A stretch of DNA of 64,000 nt from an uncultured Bacteroidales bacterium. Its GTDB lineage: Bacteria > Bacteroidota > Bacteroidia > Bacteroidales > UBA932. The translations under genes were made by a program, and so were the position numbers. Below are positions 56,252 to 64,000 of this stretch, piece by piece. Below the pieces are notes generated by a model. It saw nothing but the letters and a program-made list of their open reading frames with translations. It ran no database searches and was not told the DNA's origin. How positions within the stretch are numbered: the first letter of the stretch is position 1; each line of letters begins with the position of its first letter. The DNA lies in the NCBI GenBank assembly GCA_944323245.1, contig CALURT010000010.1:33374-97373 (forward strand), given 5' to 3'.

Positions 56252-57112
56252 ATGAAAAAATTCGGACTGATAGGACACCCGATAGACAAATCCCTGAGCC
56301 CCGCATTGTTCCGGGCAGGATATTCCGGGAAATATGCATACGACCTCATAGAAGGGGCGGATTTCACTGCATCATACGACATATTCCTGAAGGACTACGA
56401 CGGAATAAACGTCACGGCCCCGTTCAAGGAGAAAGCCTGCGCCGAAGCGGATATCCTTTCCCCCGAAGTCGCCAGGACGGGAGCGGCAAACCTCCTTGTG
56501 AAGACTCCGGAAGGAGTCAGGGCGTACAACACCGACTATTACGGTGTAATCCTTTCCGTTGCCGACGGCATATTGCCGGAAGGCGGATACGGTTATTACA
56601 ACCGCTGCGTGACTGATCTGTCCGTACTCAGACATGTGCTGTCGGTAATTTTCGGAAGACGGCCCAAAGCTCTTGTAGCAGGCTGCGGAGGAGCCGGCAA
56701 GGCTGCCTGCATGGCGGTTGCAGACATAGGCTGCGAAGTTACGTTGGTCAACAGGACTGAAAGCAGGGCGCATGAAATCGCCGGACGTTTCCCCGAATAC
56801 GGACTTGCCGTCGGTAAAATCGAAGAATTCAGGCGGCTTTTCATTGAAAATGACCTGATAATATATACGATACCCGGAAAAACAAGCGGATCCGACAGTA
56901 TCTCCGGACAGGATTTCATCCGGCAGGGCAAAATCATAGTAGAAGCGAATTACAGGGACCCGGTATTCCCATCCCTGACGGCATTGGCAGGAGACGGGAA
57001 CATGTGCAGATATATTTCCGGGAAACGCTGGCTGCTGTATCAGGCATTGACGGGGTACGGGATTTTTACCGGAGAAAATCCCGATTTTGAAAAAATGAAT
57101 AAAGAATTGTGA
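56252..57112 (+). CDS. aroE: Shikimate dehydrogenase with an extra linker segment
   Basis: AroE reduces 3-dehydroshikimate with NADPH. The 286-residue protein has S-L-S-P near the start, catalytic K59 in NVTAPFKEK and D95 in NTDYYG, and the nucleotide-binding GCGGAG (144-149) with N-R-T. The distance from NTD to the glycine loop is about 51 residues versus about 26 in E. coli AroE, so about 25 residues (roughly 105-132) are extra. Otherwise intact. Chorismate partner aroK is elsewhere in this window. Confidence 0.9.
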   Translation: MKKFGLIGHPIDKSLSPALFRAGYSGKYAYDLIEGADFTASYDIFLKDYDGINVTAPFKEKACAEADILSPEVARTGAANLLVKTPEGVRAYNTDYYGVILSVADGILPEGGYGYYNRCVTDLSVLRHVLSVIFGRRPKALVAGCGGAGKAACMAVADIGCEVTLVNRTESRAHEIAGRFPEYGLAVGKIEEFRRLFIENDLIIYTIPGKTSGSDSISGQDFIRQGKIIVEANYRDPVFPSLTALAGDGNMCRYISGKRWLLYQALTGYGIFTGENPDFEKMNKEL

Positions 57113-57153
57113 CAAATATTGATTAACTTAGCGGGTTATTCATCGGGAACAAG

Positions 57154-57594
57154 ATGTCATTGAACAAGGCAATACTCATAGGCAGAGTGGGCAAGAATCC
57201 TGAAATAAGGTATTTGGGTGACGGGGAAAACTATAAAATCGCCAAATTCACCCTTGCTACCAACGAATGGTTCAGGAACAGGGAGGGCAAGCCGGGAGAG
57301 ATAACCGTATGGCACAACATTGCAGCATGGAACGCTACGGCGGACTATGTCGAGAAATACGTAAGAAAGGGGTCGCTCCTGTATGTGGAAGGCCCGTTGC
57401 GGTACAGGTCATGGACCGACGGGAGAGGAGTGGAACACAACAGTTACGGAATATATGCGAATGAGATCCGCATATTGGCATCCCCCGACGACGGGAAAGA
57501 GACCCAGGCACGGGAAAACACCGCCGGAGAGCACCGCCAGGACGGGATTCAGGACGAATCAGAAACTGCTCCGGATGACGGATTGCCGTTCTGA
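57154..57594 (+). CDS. ssb: Single-stranded DNA-binding protein
   Basis: The 146-residue protein has the OB fold (about 1-105, opening L-N-K-A-I-L-I-G-R-V-G-K-N-P-E-I-R) and a disordered acidic tail ending D-D-G-L-P-F, the partner-binding tip of SSB. It coats ssDNA in replication and repair. Confidence 0.95.
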   Translation: MSLNKAILIGRVGKNPEIRYLGDGENYKIAKFTLATNEWFRNREGKPGEITVWHNIAAWNATADYVEKYVRKGSLLYVEGPLRYRSWTDGRGVEHNSYGIYANEIRILASPDDGKETQARENTAGEHRQDGIQDESETAPDDGLPF

Positions 57595-57661
57595 GCGGAT
57601 GCGGAGTGTCCGGCCAGGAAAATTGACGTGAAAAGAATAAAACAAAACAGATAATTGAACC

Positions 57662-58921
57662 ATGAAATTAGATGTAGTTCTCGGTCTCCAGTGGGGAGAT
57701 GAAGGAAAAGGCAAGATAGTCGATGTCCTTGCCGGTAATTATCCGGTTGTGGCAAGATTTCAGGGCGGCCCGAATGCTGGACATTCCCTGCATTTCGAGG
57801 GTAAAAGCTATGTCCTGCGCTCAATACCGTCAGGGATTTTCCGCAAGGATGCGACGAATATCATAGGCAACGGCGTAGTGCTCGACCCAATCACTTTCCG
57901 GCAGGAATGCGAAAACATTGCAAAAACGGGTGTACCCGTCAAGGAAAGGATAAAGGTAGCCAAGAAAGCCCATCTCATCCTTCCGACCCACAGGCTTCTC
58001 GACGCCGCCAACGAAGCGGCCATGGGGAAAGGGAAAATCGGTTCCACGCTCAAGGGAATCGGCCCTACATATACCGACAAGGTCAGCAGGAACGGTCTCC
58101 GCGTCGGGGATATTCTCGCTCCGGATTTCAGGGACCGGTACGAAAAACTGAAAAACAGACATGTACGTCAGCTTTCGCAGATGAATTTCGAATGCGACCC
58201 GGACGCCGAAGAACAGGCATTCATGGAAGCCGTGGACTATCTTCGTGAATTCGAACTCATCGATTGCGAATACTATGTCAACGAACTGTTGAAAACGGAG
58301 AAAATCCTTGCCGAAGGCGCTCAGGGCTCCATGTTGGACATAGACTACGGTTCTTATCCGTTTGTGACATCTTCTTCCACGGCCTGCGCCGGAGCCTGCA
58401 TCGGACTCGGGGTCTCCCCTTCCAAAATTGGCCACGTGTACGGAATTTTCAAGGCATACTGCACACGTGTCGGCAGCGGTCCGTTCCCTACGGAACTTTT
58501 CGATGAAACGGGAGAAAGACTCAGAAAGATAGGCAATGAATTCGGAGCGGTGACCGGAAGGCCACGCAGATGCGGCTGGCTTGACCTCGTGGCCCTGAAA
58601 TACGCCGTCATGATAAGCGGAGTCACAGACCTCATCATGATGAAATCCGACTGCCTCGACTCTTTTGAGACCATAAAGGTATGCACCTCCTACAAGGTGG
58701 ACGGCAAGGAAACGCACAGCGTCCCGTTCGATACTTACGCCGCAGTGGAACCTGTCTATACGGAGTTCAGGGGCTGGAACGCCGACCTTACCGGATGCAG
58801 GACCGAAAAGGAACTGCCTGAAGAATTCAGAAATTACATAAAATTCATGGAAGACTACCTTGAAGTCCCTATCAGGATCATTTCCCTCGGGCCGGACAGG
58901 GAGGCCACCATCATGAGATAA
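57662..58921 (+). CDS. purA: Adenylosuccinate synthetase
   Basis: PurA joins IMP and aspartate using GTP, the first committed step to AMP. The 419-residue enzyme starts with GLQWGDEGKGK (catalytic D13) and contains N-A-G-H-S, the G-S-T-L-K-G-I-G-P-T loop and G-R-P-R-R-C-G-W. Length is standard. Two MFS genes follow at short spacing. Confidence 0.97.
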   Translation: MKLDVVLGLQWGDEGKGKIVDVLAGNYPVVARFQGGPNAGHSLHFEGKSYVLRSIPSGIFRKDATNIIGNGVVLDPITFRQECENIAKTGVPVKERIKVAKKAHLILPTHRLLDAANEAAMGKGKIGSTLKGIGPTYTDKVSRNGLRVGDILAPDFRDRYEKLKNRHVRQLSQMNFECDPDAEEQAFMEAVDYLREFELIDCEYYVNELLKTEKILAEGAQGSMLDIDYGSYPFVTSSSTACAGACIGLGVSPSKIGHVYGIFKAYCTRVGSGPFPTELFDETGERLRKIGNEFGAVTGRPRRCGWLDLVALKYAVMISGVTDLIMMKSDCLDSFETIKVCTSYKVDGKETHSVPFDTYAAVEPVYTEFRGWNADLTGCRTEKELPEEFRNYIKFMEDYLEVPIRIISLGPDREATIMR

Positions 58922-58943
58922 AACATACTAAAACCTCACGAAA

Positions 58944-60308
58944 ATGACTGCTACATTCAGAAGATACCTTAATGATTACGCTGCCGCAAGATGGGCTGCA
59001 CTTGTACTCATCGCACTGATGATGTTTTTCGCCTACATGTTCGTAGACGTCATGTCTCCACTGAAATCACTCATTGAAAGTGAAAGGGGATGGAACAGCA
59101 GCGTATTCGGCACTTACGCCGCCTCGGAATACATATTGAACGTATGCGGCTTCCTCATCATAGCCGGTATCATCCTCGACAAGATGGGAATCCGGTTTAC
59201 GGGAATACTTTCGGCATCCCTCATGGTGCTCGGAGCGGGAATAAAATATATCGGAATCAGCGACTGGTTCCAGACAACGGAACTCTGTACATGGCTCGAC
59301 AGCTGGTGGACAGCAATGCCGGGAAGCGCCAAGATGGCCGCCTTGGGCTTCATGATATTCGGCTGCGGCTGCGAAATGGCCGGTACGACTGTTTCCAAAG
59401 CCATAGCCAAATGGTTCAAAGGAAAGGAAATGGCCCTTGCAATGGGACTGGAGATGGCTATCGCCCGCCTCGGCGTATTTGCAGTAATGTGGCTGTCCCC
59501 TGCCATCTCGGAAAAATTCGACGGCTCAGTAGTGGCGCCTTTGGCATTCTGCACCTGCCTCCTCCTTGTCGGACTTATAAACTATATCGTGTTCTCGGTA
59601 ATGGATACGAAATTGGACAGGCAGCTCATCGCCTCCGGAGAGGCCACCGAAGAAAAGAGCCCGGAAGACGAATTCCATATCAGGGATCTCGGGAAGATTT
59701 TCTCAAGCAAGATGTTCTGGCTTGTGGCCCTGCTTTGCGTACTGTACTATTCCGCCATCTTCCCGTTCCAGAGATATGCCCCGAACTTTCTCGAAACCAC
59801 ATTGAACGTGGATGCAAATACGGCGTCAAGGCTGTTCAGCTGCTTCCCTATCCTGGCGATGTGCCTGACCCCGCTGCTCGGTATCTTCCTCGACTACAAG
59901 GGCAAGGGGGCTTCGATGCTCATGATCGGCGCCGTCATTATGATTGCGTGCCACCTTTCATTTGCATTCCTTCTGCCGATTTTCCCGTACAAATGGCTTG
60001 CAGTCACGTTGATAGTAATTCTCGGTGTAAGTTTTTCCCTTGTGCCGGCGGCACTTTGGCCGAGCGTACCGAAAATCATAGATGAAAAAATCCTCGGAAG
60101 CGCCTACTGCCTTATTTTCTGGGTGCAGAACATCGGGCTCTGCCTTGTACCCCTCCTTATCGGGCTTGTGCTTGATTCTACCGGCGGCTATCTCGTTCCG
60201 ATGCTCATATTTTCATCATTCGGAGTGCTTGCATTCATATTCAGCCTCCTTCTGAAGATAGAAGACAGGAACAAGGGATTCGGACTTGAAGATCCGAATA
60301 TCAGATAA
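58944..60308 (+). CDS. MFS transporter, MFSD1-like
   Basis: The 454-residue protein has 11-12 TM segments and the MFS loop D-K-M-G-I-R after TM2. The signature A-K-W-F-K-G-K-E-M-A-L-A-M-G and the block A-L-W-P-S-V-P-K-I near residue 372 recall the MFSD1-type family, eukaryotic members of which move dipeptides. Substrate here is unknown. It is 22 bases after purA and 21 before a paralogue. Confidence 0.85.
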   Translation: MTATFRRYLNDYAAARWAALVLIALMMFFAYMFVDVMSPLKSLIESERGWNSSVFGTYAASEYILNVCGFLIIAGIILDKMGIRFTGILSASLMVLGAGIKYIGISDWFQTTELCTWLDSWWTAMPGSAKMAALGFMIFGCGCEMAGTTVSKAIAKWFKGKEMALAMGLEMAIARLGVFAVMWLSPAISEKFDGSVVAPLAFCTCLLLVGLINYIVFSVMDTKLDRQLIASGEATEEKSPEDEFHIRDLGKIFSSKMFWLVALLCVLYYSAIFPFQRYAPNFLETTLNVDANTASRLFSCFPILAMCLTPLLGIFLDYKGKGASMLMIGAVIMIACHLSFAFLLPIFPYKWLAVTLIVILGVSFSLVPAALWPSVPKIIDEKILGSAYCLIFWVQNIGLCLVPLLIGLVLDSTGGYLVPMLIFSSFGVLAFIFSLLLKIEDRNKGFGLEDPNIR

Positions 60309-60329
60309 TCGGAAAGGCACTGCGGTAAA

Positions 60330-61715
60330 ATGCTGAAAAACACAAACAGGATTTCAGGGAATGCGGCATGCTGGGCGGCTCTTGCATGCCTCGTGGTACC
60401 CATGTTCGCGTCGTACTTTTTCGATGACATGTTTTCCACTCTGTCCCACCTTTTCCAGCATCCTGAAATGCTGCGGCTCGGCTGGGACAGTGCCGATTAC
60501 GGCTTTTATGCCGGTGGCTACTCGTTCCTGTGCGTGTGCGGCGGCCTTGTGGTCTGCGGCATACTGCTCGACATGTTCGGAGTGCGTCTCGTCGGCTCCG
60601 TCTTCGTGGGGCTGATGATTGCCGGGGCAGGACTTGTCACATACGCCCTGCTGTCGGGCCTGTCTCCGAAAGTCTCGCTTGCGACAGCCTATGCCGGATG
60701 CATGCTTTTCGGCCTCGGCAGTGAAATAGCCGGAGTAGCCGTCACGAGGTCAATTGCAAAGTGGTTCAAAGGGAGAAACGTCGCCCTTGCCATGGGACTG
60801 CAGTTGGCAATAGCGAGACTCGGTACGGCTACAGCCTTCATTCTCGCTCCGGTATTGGTTGCAGAAAAGCCTGACGGTGAAATATATACGCTTTTCGAAA
60901 CGGCAAAGCCGGCAATGGCGGGTCTCGGACTTCTCCTTGTCGGAGGAATCCTGTGGGCTGTTTTCGTAGCCATGGACGCACGGTTCGACAGGGAAAGAGG
61001 CATCACGGCAATGAAAGGCAAGGTGGCTGAAGAGGACAAATTCAGGTTTTCCGACATACTCAAAGTCCTCACCAATCCGCGTTTCCTGATGATAGCCCTG
61101 CTTTGCGTGTTCTTTTACTGCTGTATAATATCATTCAAGAAGTTCGGGACAGCCATAGTCATTCCGCGTTTCGACATGGATGTCGACTCGGCCAAATGGA
61201 TGATTACGATGATTCCGTTCTTCACGGTGATTTTCACGCCGCTGTTCGGAGCGCTTGTGGACAAGGCCGGCAAGGCTACATTGTGGATGGCAGTCGGAGC
61301 GTCATTGGTACTTGCAGCCCACCTCATCATGGCATTCGCCCCGCAGGGAGTGGAATTTTTCGGTTATCTTGCCATATCACTTCTCGGCACAGGCTACTCT
61401 CTCGTGCCTTCGGCAATGTGGCCTTCAGTACCGAAAATAGTTCCTGAAAAGAATCTCGGCACGGCATATTCCCTGATCTACTGGATTCAGAACATGGGTA
61501 TGCTCCTTGTCCCCGTTTTCGTAGGCAGGATTTTCAGGGAGACAGTCACGGAACCGGGGAACACGGTACAGGAAATCACTGCCGCAGTCAATGCGGAATT
61601 CATCTTCATCGGACTCGGTGTCGCAGCCATAATCATAGCCGCCTTGCTGATCATGTCATCGCGCAGGCATCCTGAACTTATGATTGACAGGCCAAACAGG
61701 ACAGGCAATGAGTAG
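60330..61715 (+). CDS. MFS transporter, MFSD1-like (paralogue)
   Basis: The 461-residue protein is a tandem paralogue of the previous one, sharing A-K-W-F-K-G-R-N-V-A-L-A-M-G, S-L-V-P-S-A-M-W-P-S-V-P-K-I and L-G-T-A-Y-S-L-I-Y-W-I-Q-N-M-G. It has 12 predicted TMs and a longer extracytoplasmic loop before the last one. The two may have different substrates or form a heterodimer. Its end overlaps dxs by 8 bases. Confidence 0.85.
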   Translation: MLKNTNRISGNAACWAALACLVVPMFASYFFDDMFSTLSHLFQHPEMLRLGWDSADYGFYAGGYSFLCVCGGLVVCGILLDMFGVRLVGSVFVGLMIAGAGLVTYALLSGLSPKVSLATAYAGCMLFGLGSEIAGVAVTRSIAKWFKGRNVALAMGLQLAIARLGTATAFILAPVLVAEKPDGEIYTLFETAKPAMAGLGLLLVGGILWAVFVAMDARFDRERGITAMKGKVAEEDKFRFSDILKVLTNPRFLMIALLCVFFYCCIISFKKFGTAIVIPRFDMDVDSAKWMITMIPFFTVIFTPLFGALVDKAGKATLWMAVGASLVLAAHLIMAFAPQGVEFFGYLAISLLGTGYSLVPSAMWPSVPKIVPEKNLGTAYSLIYWIQNMGMLLVPVFVGRIFRETVTEPGNTVQEITAAVNAEFIFIGLGVAAIIIAALLIMSSRRHPELMIDRPNRTGNE

Positions 61716-63621
61716 ACTGATAGACGGCATAAATTCACCTTCCGACATCAAGGGATTCGGAACTGACGAGTTGAAACAGCTCTGTCAGGAACTCCGCAGC
61801 TACATGATAGAGTGCTGCTCCAAAAATCCCGGACATCTCGGTTCGAGCCTCGGCGCAGTGGAACTCATAGTCGGCTTCCACTACGTCTACGATGCCCCTT
61901 CGGACAAGATTGTATTCGACGTAGGACATCAGGCGTACGCCCACAAAATAATCACGGGACGCAGGGAAAAATTCCGGATGAACCGGAAAAAGGACGGGAT
62001 CAGCGGATTCCCTAAAATGTCTGAAAGCGAATACGATGCGTTCGGGACAGGTCACTCGTCCACATCAATCTCGGCTGCCCTCGGACTTGCCACGGCGGCA
62101 AGACTGAAAGGGGAAAAGGAAAAAGTCGTGGCCCTTATCGGAGACGGCGCCCTCACCGGAGGTCTGGCATTCGAAGGTCTCAACAATGCCGGAAGCAGCA
62201 AGACCGACATTCTCGTCATTCTCAACGACAATAACTTTTCCATCGACAAGAATATCGGGGCATTGCACGACCATCTGCTGAAACTGACCACCGACCCGAC
62301 CTACAACAGGATCAAGACCGGTATATGGAACAGGCTCGGCGAAGGACGGTTTCGCAGGAAAATCCAGGATTTAGTCGTCAGCCTCAAGTCATCAATCGTC
62401 AAAAAGTCCGGAGGAGACCTGTTCGAGGCTCTCGGATTCAGATACTTCGGCCCGATAGACGGCAACGACATCTCGCAGGTAGTGGCTGCGCTCAGGAAAC
62501 TGAAAGACATGAAAGGTCCGAGAATCCTGCACACGATCACCACCAAGGGCAAGGGTTACATGCCTGCTGAGGAAGACCAGACGATATGGCACGCACCAGG
62601 AATGTTCGACCCGGTGACAGGGAAAAGAATAGCTCCGTCCGGACACAAGGAAAGCAGGTATCAGGACGTATTCGGAGAAGTCCTGCTCGAACTCGCAAGA
62701 AAAAATGAAAAAATAGTCGGAATCACGCCGGCAATGTCTTCAGGCTGCGGAATGAACATCCTTGCCAAGGAAATGCCGGAAAGATTTTTCGATGTAGGAA
62801 TAGAAGAAGAGCATGCGGTAACTTTCTCCGCCGGGCTCGCCGCAGGTGGCATGAAACCGTTCTGCAATATCTACTCTTCTTTCGCTCAACGTGCATACGA
62901 CCAGATAATCCATGACGTTGCCCTTCAGAAGCTCGGCGTGGTCCTGTGCTTCGACAGAGGCGGACTCGTGGGAGAAGACGGGGCAACGCATCACGGAAGT
63001 TTCGACATGGCGGCCTACAGGAGCATTCCTGACGTCACCATCGCTGTCCCGTCCAATGAAACCGAACTCAAGAACATGATGTACACGGCGTCGCTCCGCT
63101 CCGATGGCCCTTATATTATAAGGTATCCGCGCGGATACGGAGAAGGCACCGACTGGAGGAATGCCGATTTCACGGAAATTGCCGACGGAAAGTGCGAAAA
63201 ACTTGCCGAAGGGGAAAAGATTGCAATAATCGCCGCCGGTCCATGCGTCAACCGGGCAATTGAGGCTGCAGACAAATTCAGATCGGCCCATGGCAGCGGG
63301 CCGTCAGTCTACAATGCAAGATTCATCAAGCCGCTTGACACGGAGATGGTAAAGGAGGCTTTTTCACGGCATGATACGATAATAACCGTCGAAGACGGCT
63401 GCCTCAAGGGCGGACTGTTCGGAGCAATAAGCGAGGAAGCGGCCGGCTTCGGAAAGCCGGTCAGGGTCGTCGGCATAGGAATTCCGGACCGGTTCATGGC
63501 ACAGGGGACACAAAAGGAACTCAGGGAAGAATGCCTGATGGACAGCGAAGGCATATATAGGACCATAGAATCGGAAATGACAAAAATCGAGAAAAAAGGA
63601 GAAAAAGTTTTGGATAAATAG
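61708..63621 (+). CDS. dxs: 1-deoxy-D-xylulose-5-phosphate synthase
   Basis: DXS condenses pyruvate and glyceraldehyde 3-phosphate with thiamine diphosphate, the entry to the MEP isoprenoid pathway. The 637-residue enzyme has H43 in PGHLGSSLG, H74 in GHQAYAHK and the ThDP motif G145-D-G to N159-N160. A mid-protein E-E-E-H-A-V carries the catalytic glutamate, and a transketolase C-terminal domain follows. The ATG at 61708 overlaps the MFS stop by 8 bases; the frame opens earlier inside that gene. Confidence 0.95.
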   Translation: MSRLIDGINSPSDIKGFGTDELKQLCQELRSYMIECCSKNPGHLGSSLGAVELIVGFHYVYDAPSDKIVFDVGHQAYAHKIITGRREKFRMNRKKDGISGFPKMSESEYDAFGTGHSSTSISAALGLATAARLKGEKEKVVALIGDGALTGGLAFEGLNNAGSSKTDILVILNDNNFSIDKNIGALHDHLLKLTTDPTYNRIKTGIWNRLGEGRFRRKIQDLVVSLKSSIVKKSGGDLFEALGFRYFGPIDGNDISQVVAALRKLKDMKGPRILHTITTKGKGYMPAEEDQTIWHAPGMFDPVTGKRIAPSGHKESRYQDVFGEVLLELARKNEKIVGITPAMSSGCGMNILAKEMPERFFDVGIEEEHAVTFSAGLAAGGMKPFCNIYSSFAQRAYDQIIHDVALQKLGVVLCFDRGGLVGEDGATHHGSFDMAAYRSIPDVTIAVPSNETELKNMMYTASLRSDGPYIIRYPRGYGEGTDWRNADFTEIADGKCEKLAEGEKIAIIAAGPCVNRAIEAADKFRSAHGSGPSVYNARFIKPLDTEMVKEAFSRHDTIITVEDGCLKGGLFGAISEEAAGFGKPVRVVGIGIPDRFMAQGTQKELREECLMDSEGIYRTIESEMTKIEKKGEKVLDK

Positions 63622-63639
63622 AATAAATATCTATCTTTG
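63609..63639 (+). promoter_or_regulatory. Consensus promoter of the tRNA-Thr/tRNA-Tyr transcript
   Basis: TTTG (63609-63612), 19 bases, then TATCTTTG (63632-63639): exact consensus. The -33 lies in the last codons of dxs. tRNA-Thr begins 29 bases downstream. Confidence 0.82.
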
Positions 63640-63667
63640 CAATCCCTTTCAGGAATAAAAGGCAATT

Positions 63668-63741
63668 GCCGATGTAGCTCAGTTGGCTAGAGCACGTGAT
63701 TTGTAATCTCGGGGTCGTGGGTTCGACTCCCTCCATCGGCT
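63668..63741 (+). tRNA. tRNA-Thr (anticodon TGT)
   Basis: Cloverleaf: acceptor GCCGATG/CATCGGC (7 bp), D-stem GCTC/GAGC, anticodon loop TTTGTAA with TGT, T-loop TTCGACT. One T-T mismatch each in the anticodon and T stems. The discriminator is T at 63741 and no CCA is encoded. Confidence 0.95.
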
Positions 63742-63939
63742 CAGAAAAGTTCTTTTACAAACGGATTTTTGCGAGGATGCGAAGTTCAAAACGACGAAGA
63801 TCGCAAAAATAGATTTTTTGAAGTTTATTTTTTGCGAGGACAAGGAAGTCGAGTGAGGAAGGAGGGAGTTTACTGACGTAAATGACCGACTGACGACACG
63901 AAGAATGACGCAGTCATCGTAAAAAAGAAACGAAAAAAC
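63742..63939. other. Repeat-bearing spacer between tRNA-Thr and tRNA-Tyr
   Basis: No open reading frame is credible here. A 10-bp perfect inverted repeat (63765-63774 with 63801-63810), a near-direct repeat of its left arm (63765-63777 and 63827-63840) and a 5-bp hairpin (63905-63917) are present, in purine-rich sequence. The spacer is long for a tRNA operon. Confidence 0.6.
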
Positions 63940-64000
63940 GGGAGAATACCAGAGTGGCCAAATGGGGCAGACTGTAAATCTGCTGGTTTATACCTTCGGT
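63940..64000 (+). tRNA. tRNA-Tyr (anticodon GTA), partial
   Basis: The acceptor 5' strand GGGAGAA, T8-A9, D-arm and anticodon stem GCAGA/TCTGC with loop CTGTAAA (GTA) are visible, then the start of a long type II variable arm. The window ends before the T-arm and 3' acceptor. Confidence 0.9.

Overview
The window is a gene-dense, mostly housekeeping stretch of a Bacteroidota chromosome, almost certainly Bacteroidales. The evidence is the recurring promoter shape TTTG-N19/20-TAnnTTTG (best at 8197-8227, 55286-55316, 55391-55422 and 63609-63639), a complete moxR/DUF58/bat aerotolerance operon, type 2 PyrF, a 438-residue trigger factor in front of clpP-clpX, a C-terminal S9 prolyl tripeptidyl-peptidase-like remnant at the left edge, and tRNA-Thr followed by tRNA-Tyr at the right edge. 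A Rikenellaceae/Alistipes-like relative fits but is not proven. No CRISPR array, prophage, insertion sequence or rRNA was seen. No stretch longer than 300 bases lacks a gene.

Layout. 1-2727: end of an S9 peptidase gene, a PepSY-like envelope protein, a Gfo/Idh/MocA oxidoreductase and an AraC regulator. 2718-8144 (minus): tig-clpP-clpX-M20 dipeptidase-pyrF, with a consensus promoter before tig. 8231-19659 (minus): a TPR protein plus plug-less outer-membrane barrel, gyrB, an alpha-oxoamine synthase (serine palmitoyltransferase/cysteate acyltransferase-like), a condensation-fold acyltransferase with an altered active site, and a 7TM-HD phosphodiesterase. 19660-19907: a palindrome-rich non-coding island. 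19908-24363 (plus): ftsE, nth, a K+/H+ antiporter and a long RluA-family protein, all overlapping. 24352-29426 (minus): a run ending in ACT protein and PaaK-type ligase, with HsdR-N-like nuclease, cca, xerC (with an insertion) and hpf upstream. 29469-30140: a second RluA-type synthase.

30171-39370 (minus) is the aerotolerance operon: moxR, DUF58, a BatF-like membrane protein, batA, batB, batC, an in-frame batD-batE fusion, then an AraC regulator. 39453-47726 (plus): truA, an exbB-exbD-tonB energy module, an RluB-like synthase, era, parC and aroK. recJ (minus) and lysS (plus) diverge. 51196-55257 looks accessory: a DUF4143 ATPase behind three 33-bp-spaced repeats, then a secreted Sel1 protein and a WG-repeat lipoprotein on the minus strand. 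55438-63621 (plus): a SpoU methyltransferase, aroE with an extra segment, ssb, purA, two MFSD1-like MFS paralogues and dxs. The right end carries tRNA-Thr, a repeat-bearing spacer and the start of tRNA-Tyr.

There is no single obvious new defence or biosynthetic island. The most unusual items are the batD-batE fusion that keeps a buried signal peptide, the 48-residue insertion in XerC, the lipid-type synthase beside an acyltransferase that lost its catalytic histidine, the palindromic island at 19676-19858, the triple 33-bp repeat before the DUF4143 ATPase, the repeat-bearing tRNA spacer, and three start codons only 5-8 nt from a -7 element.
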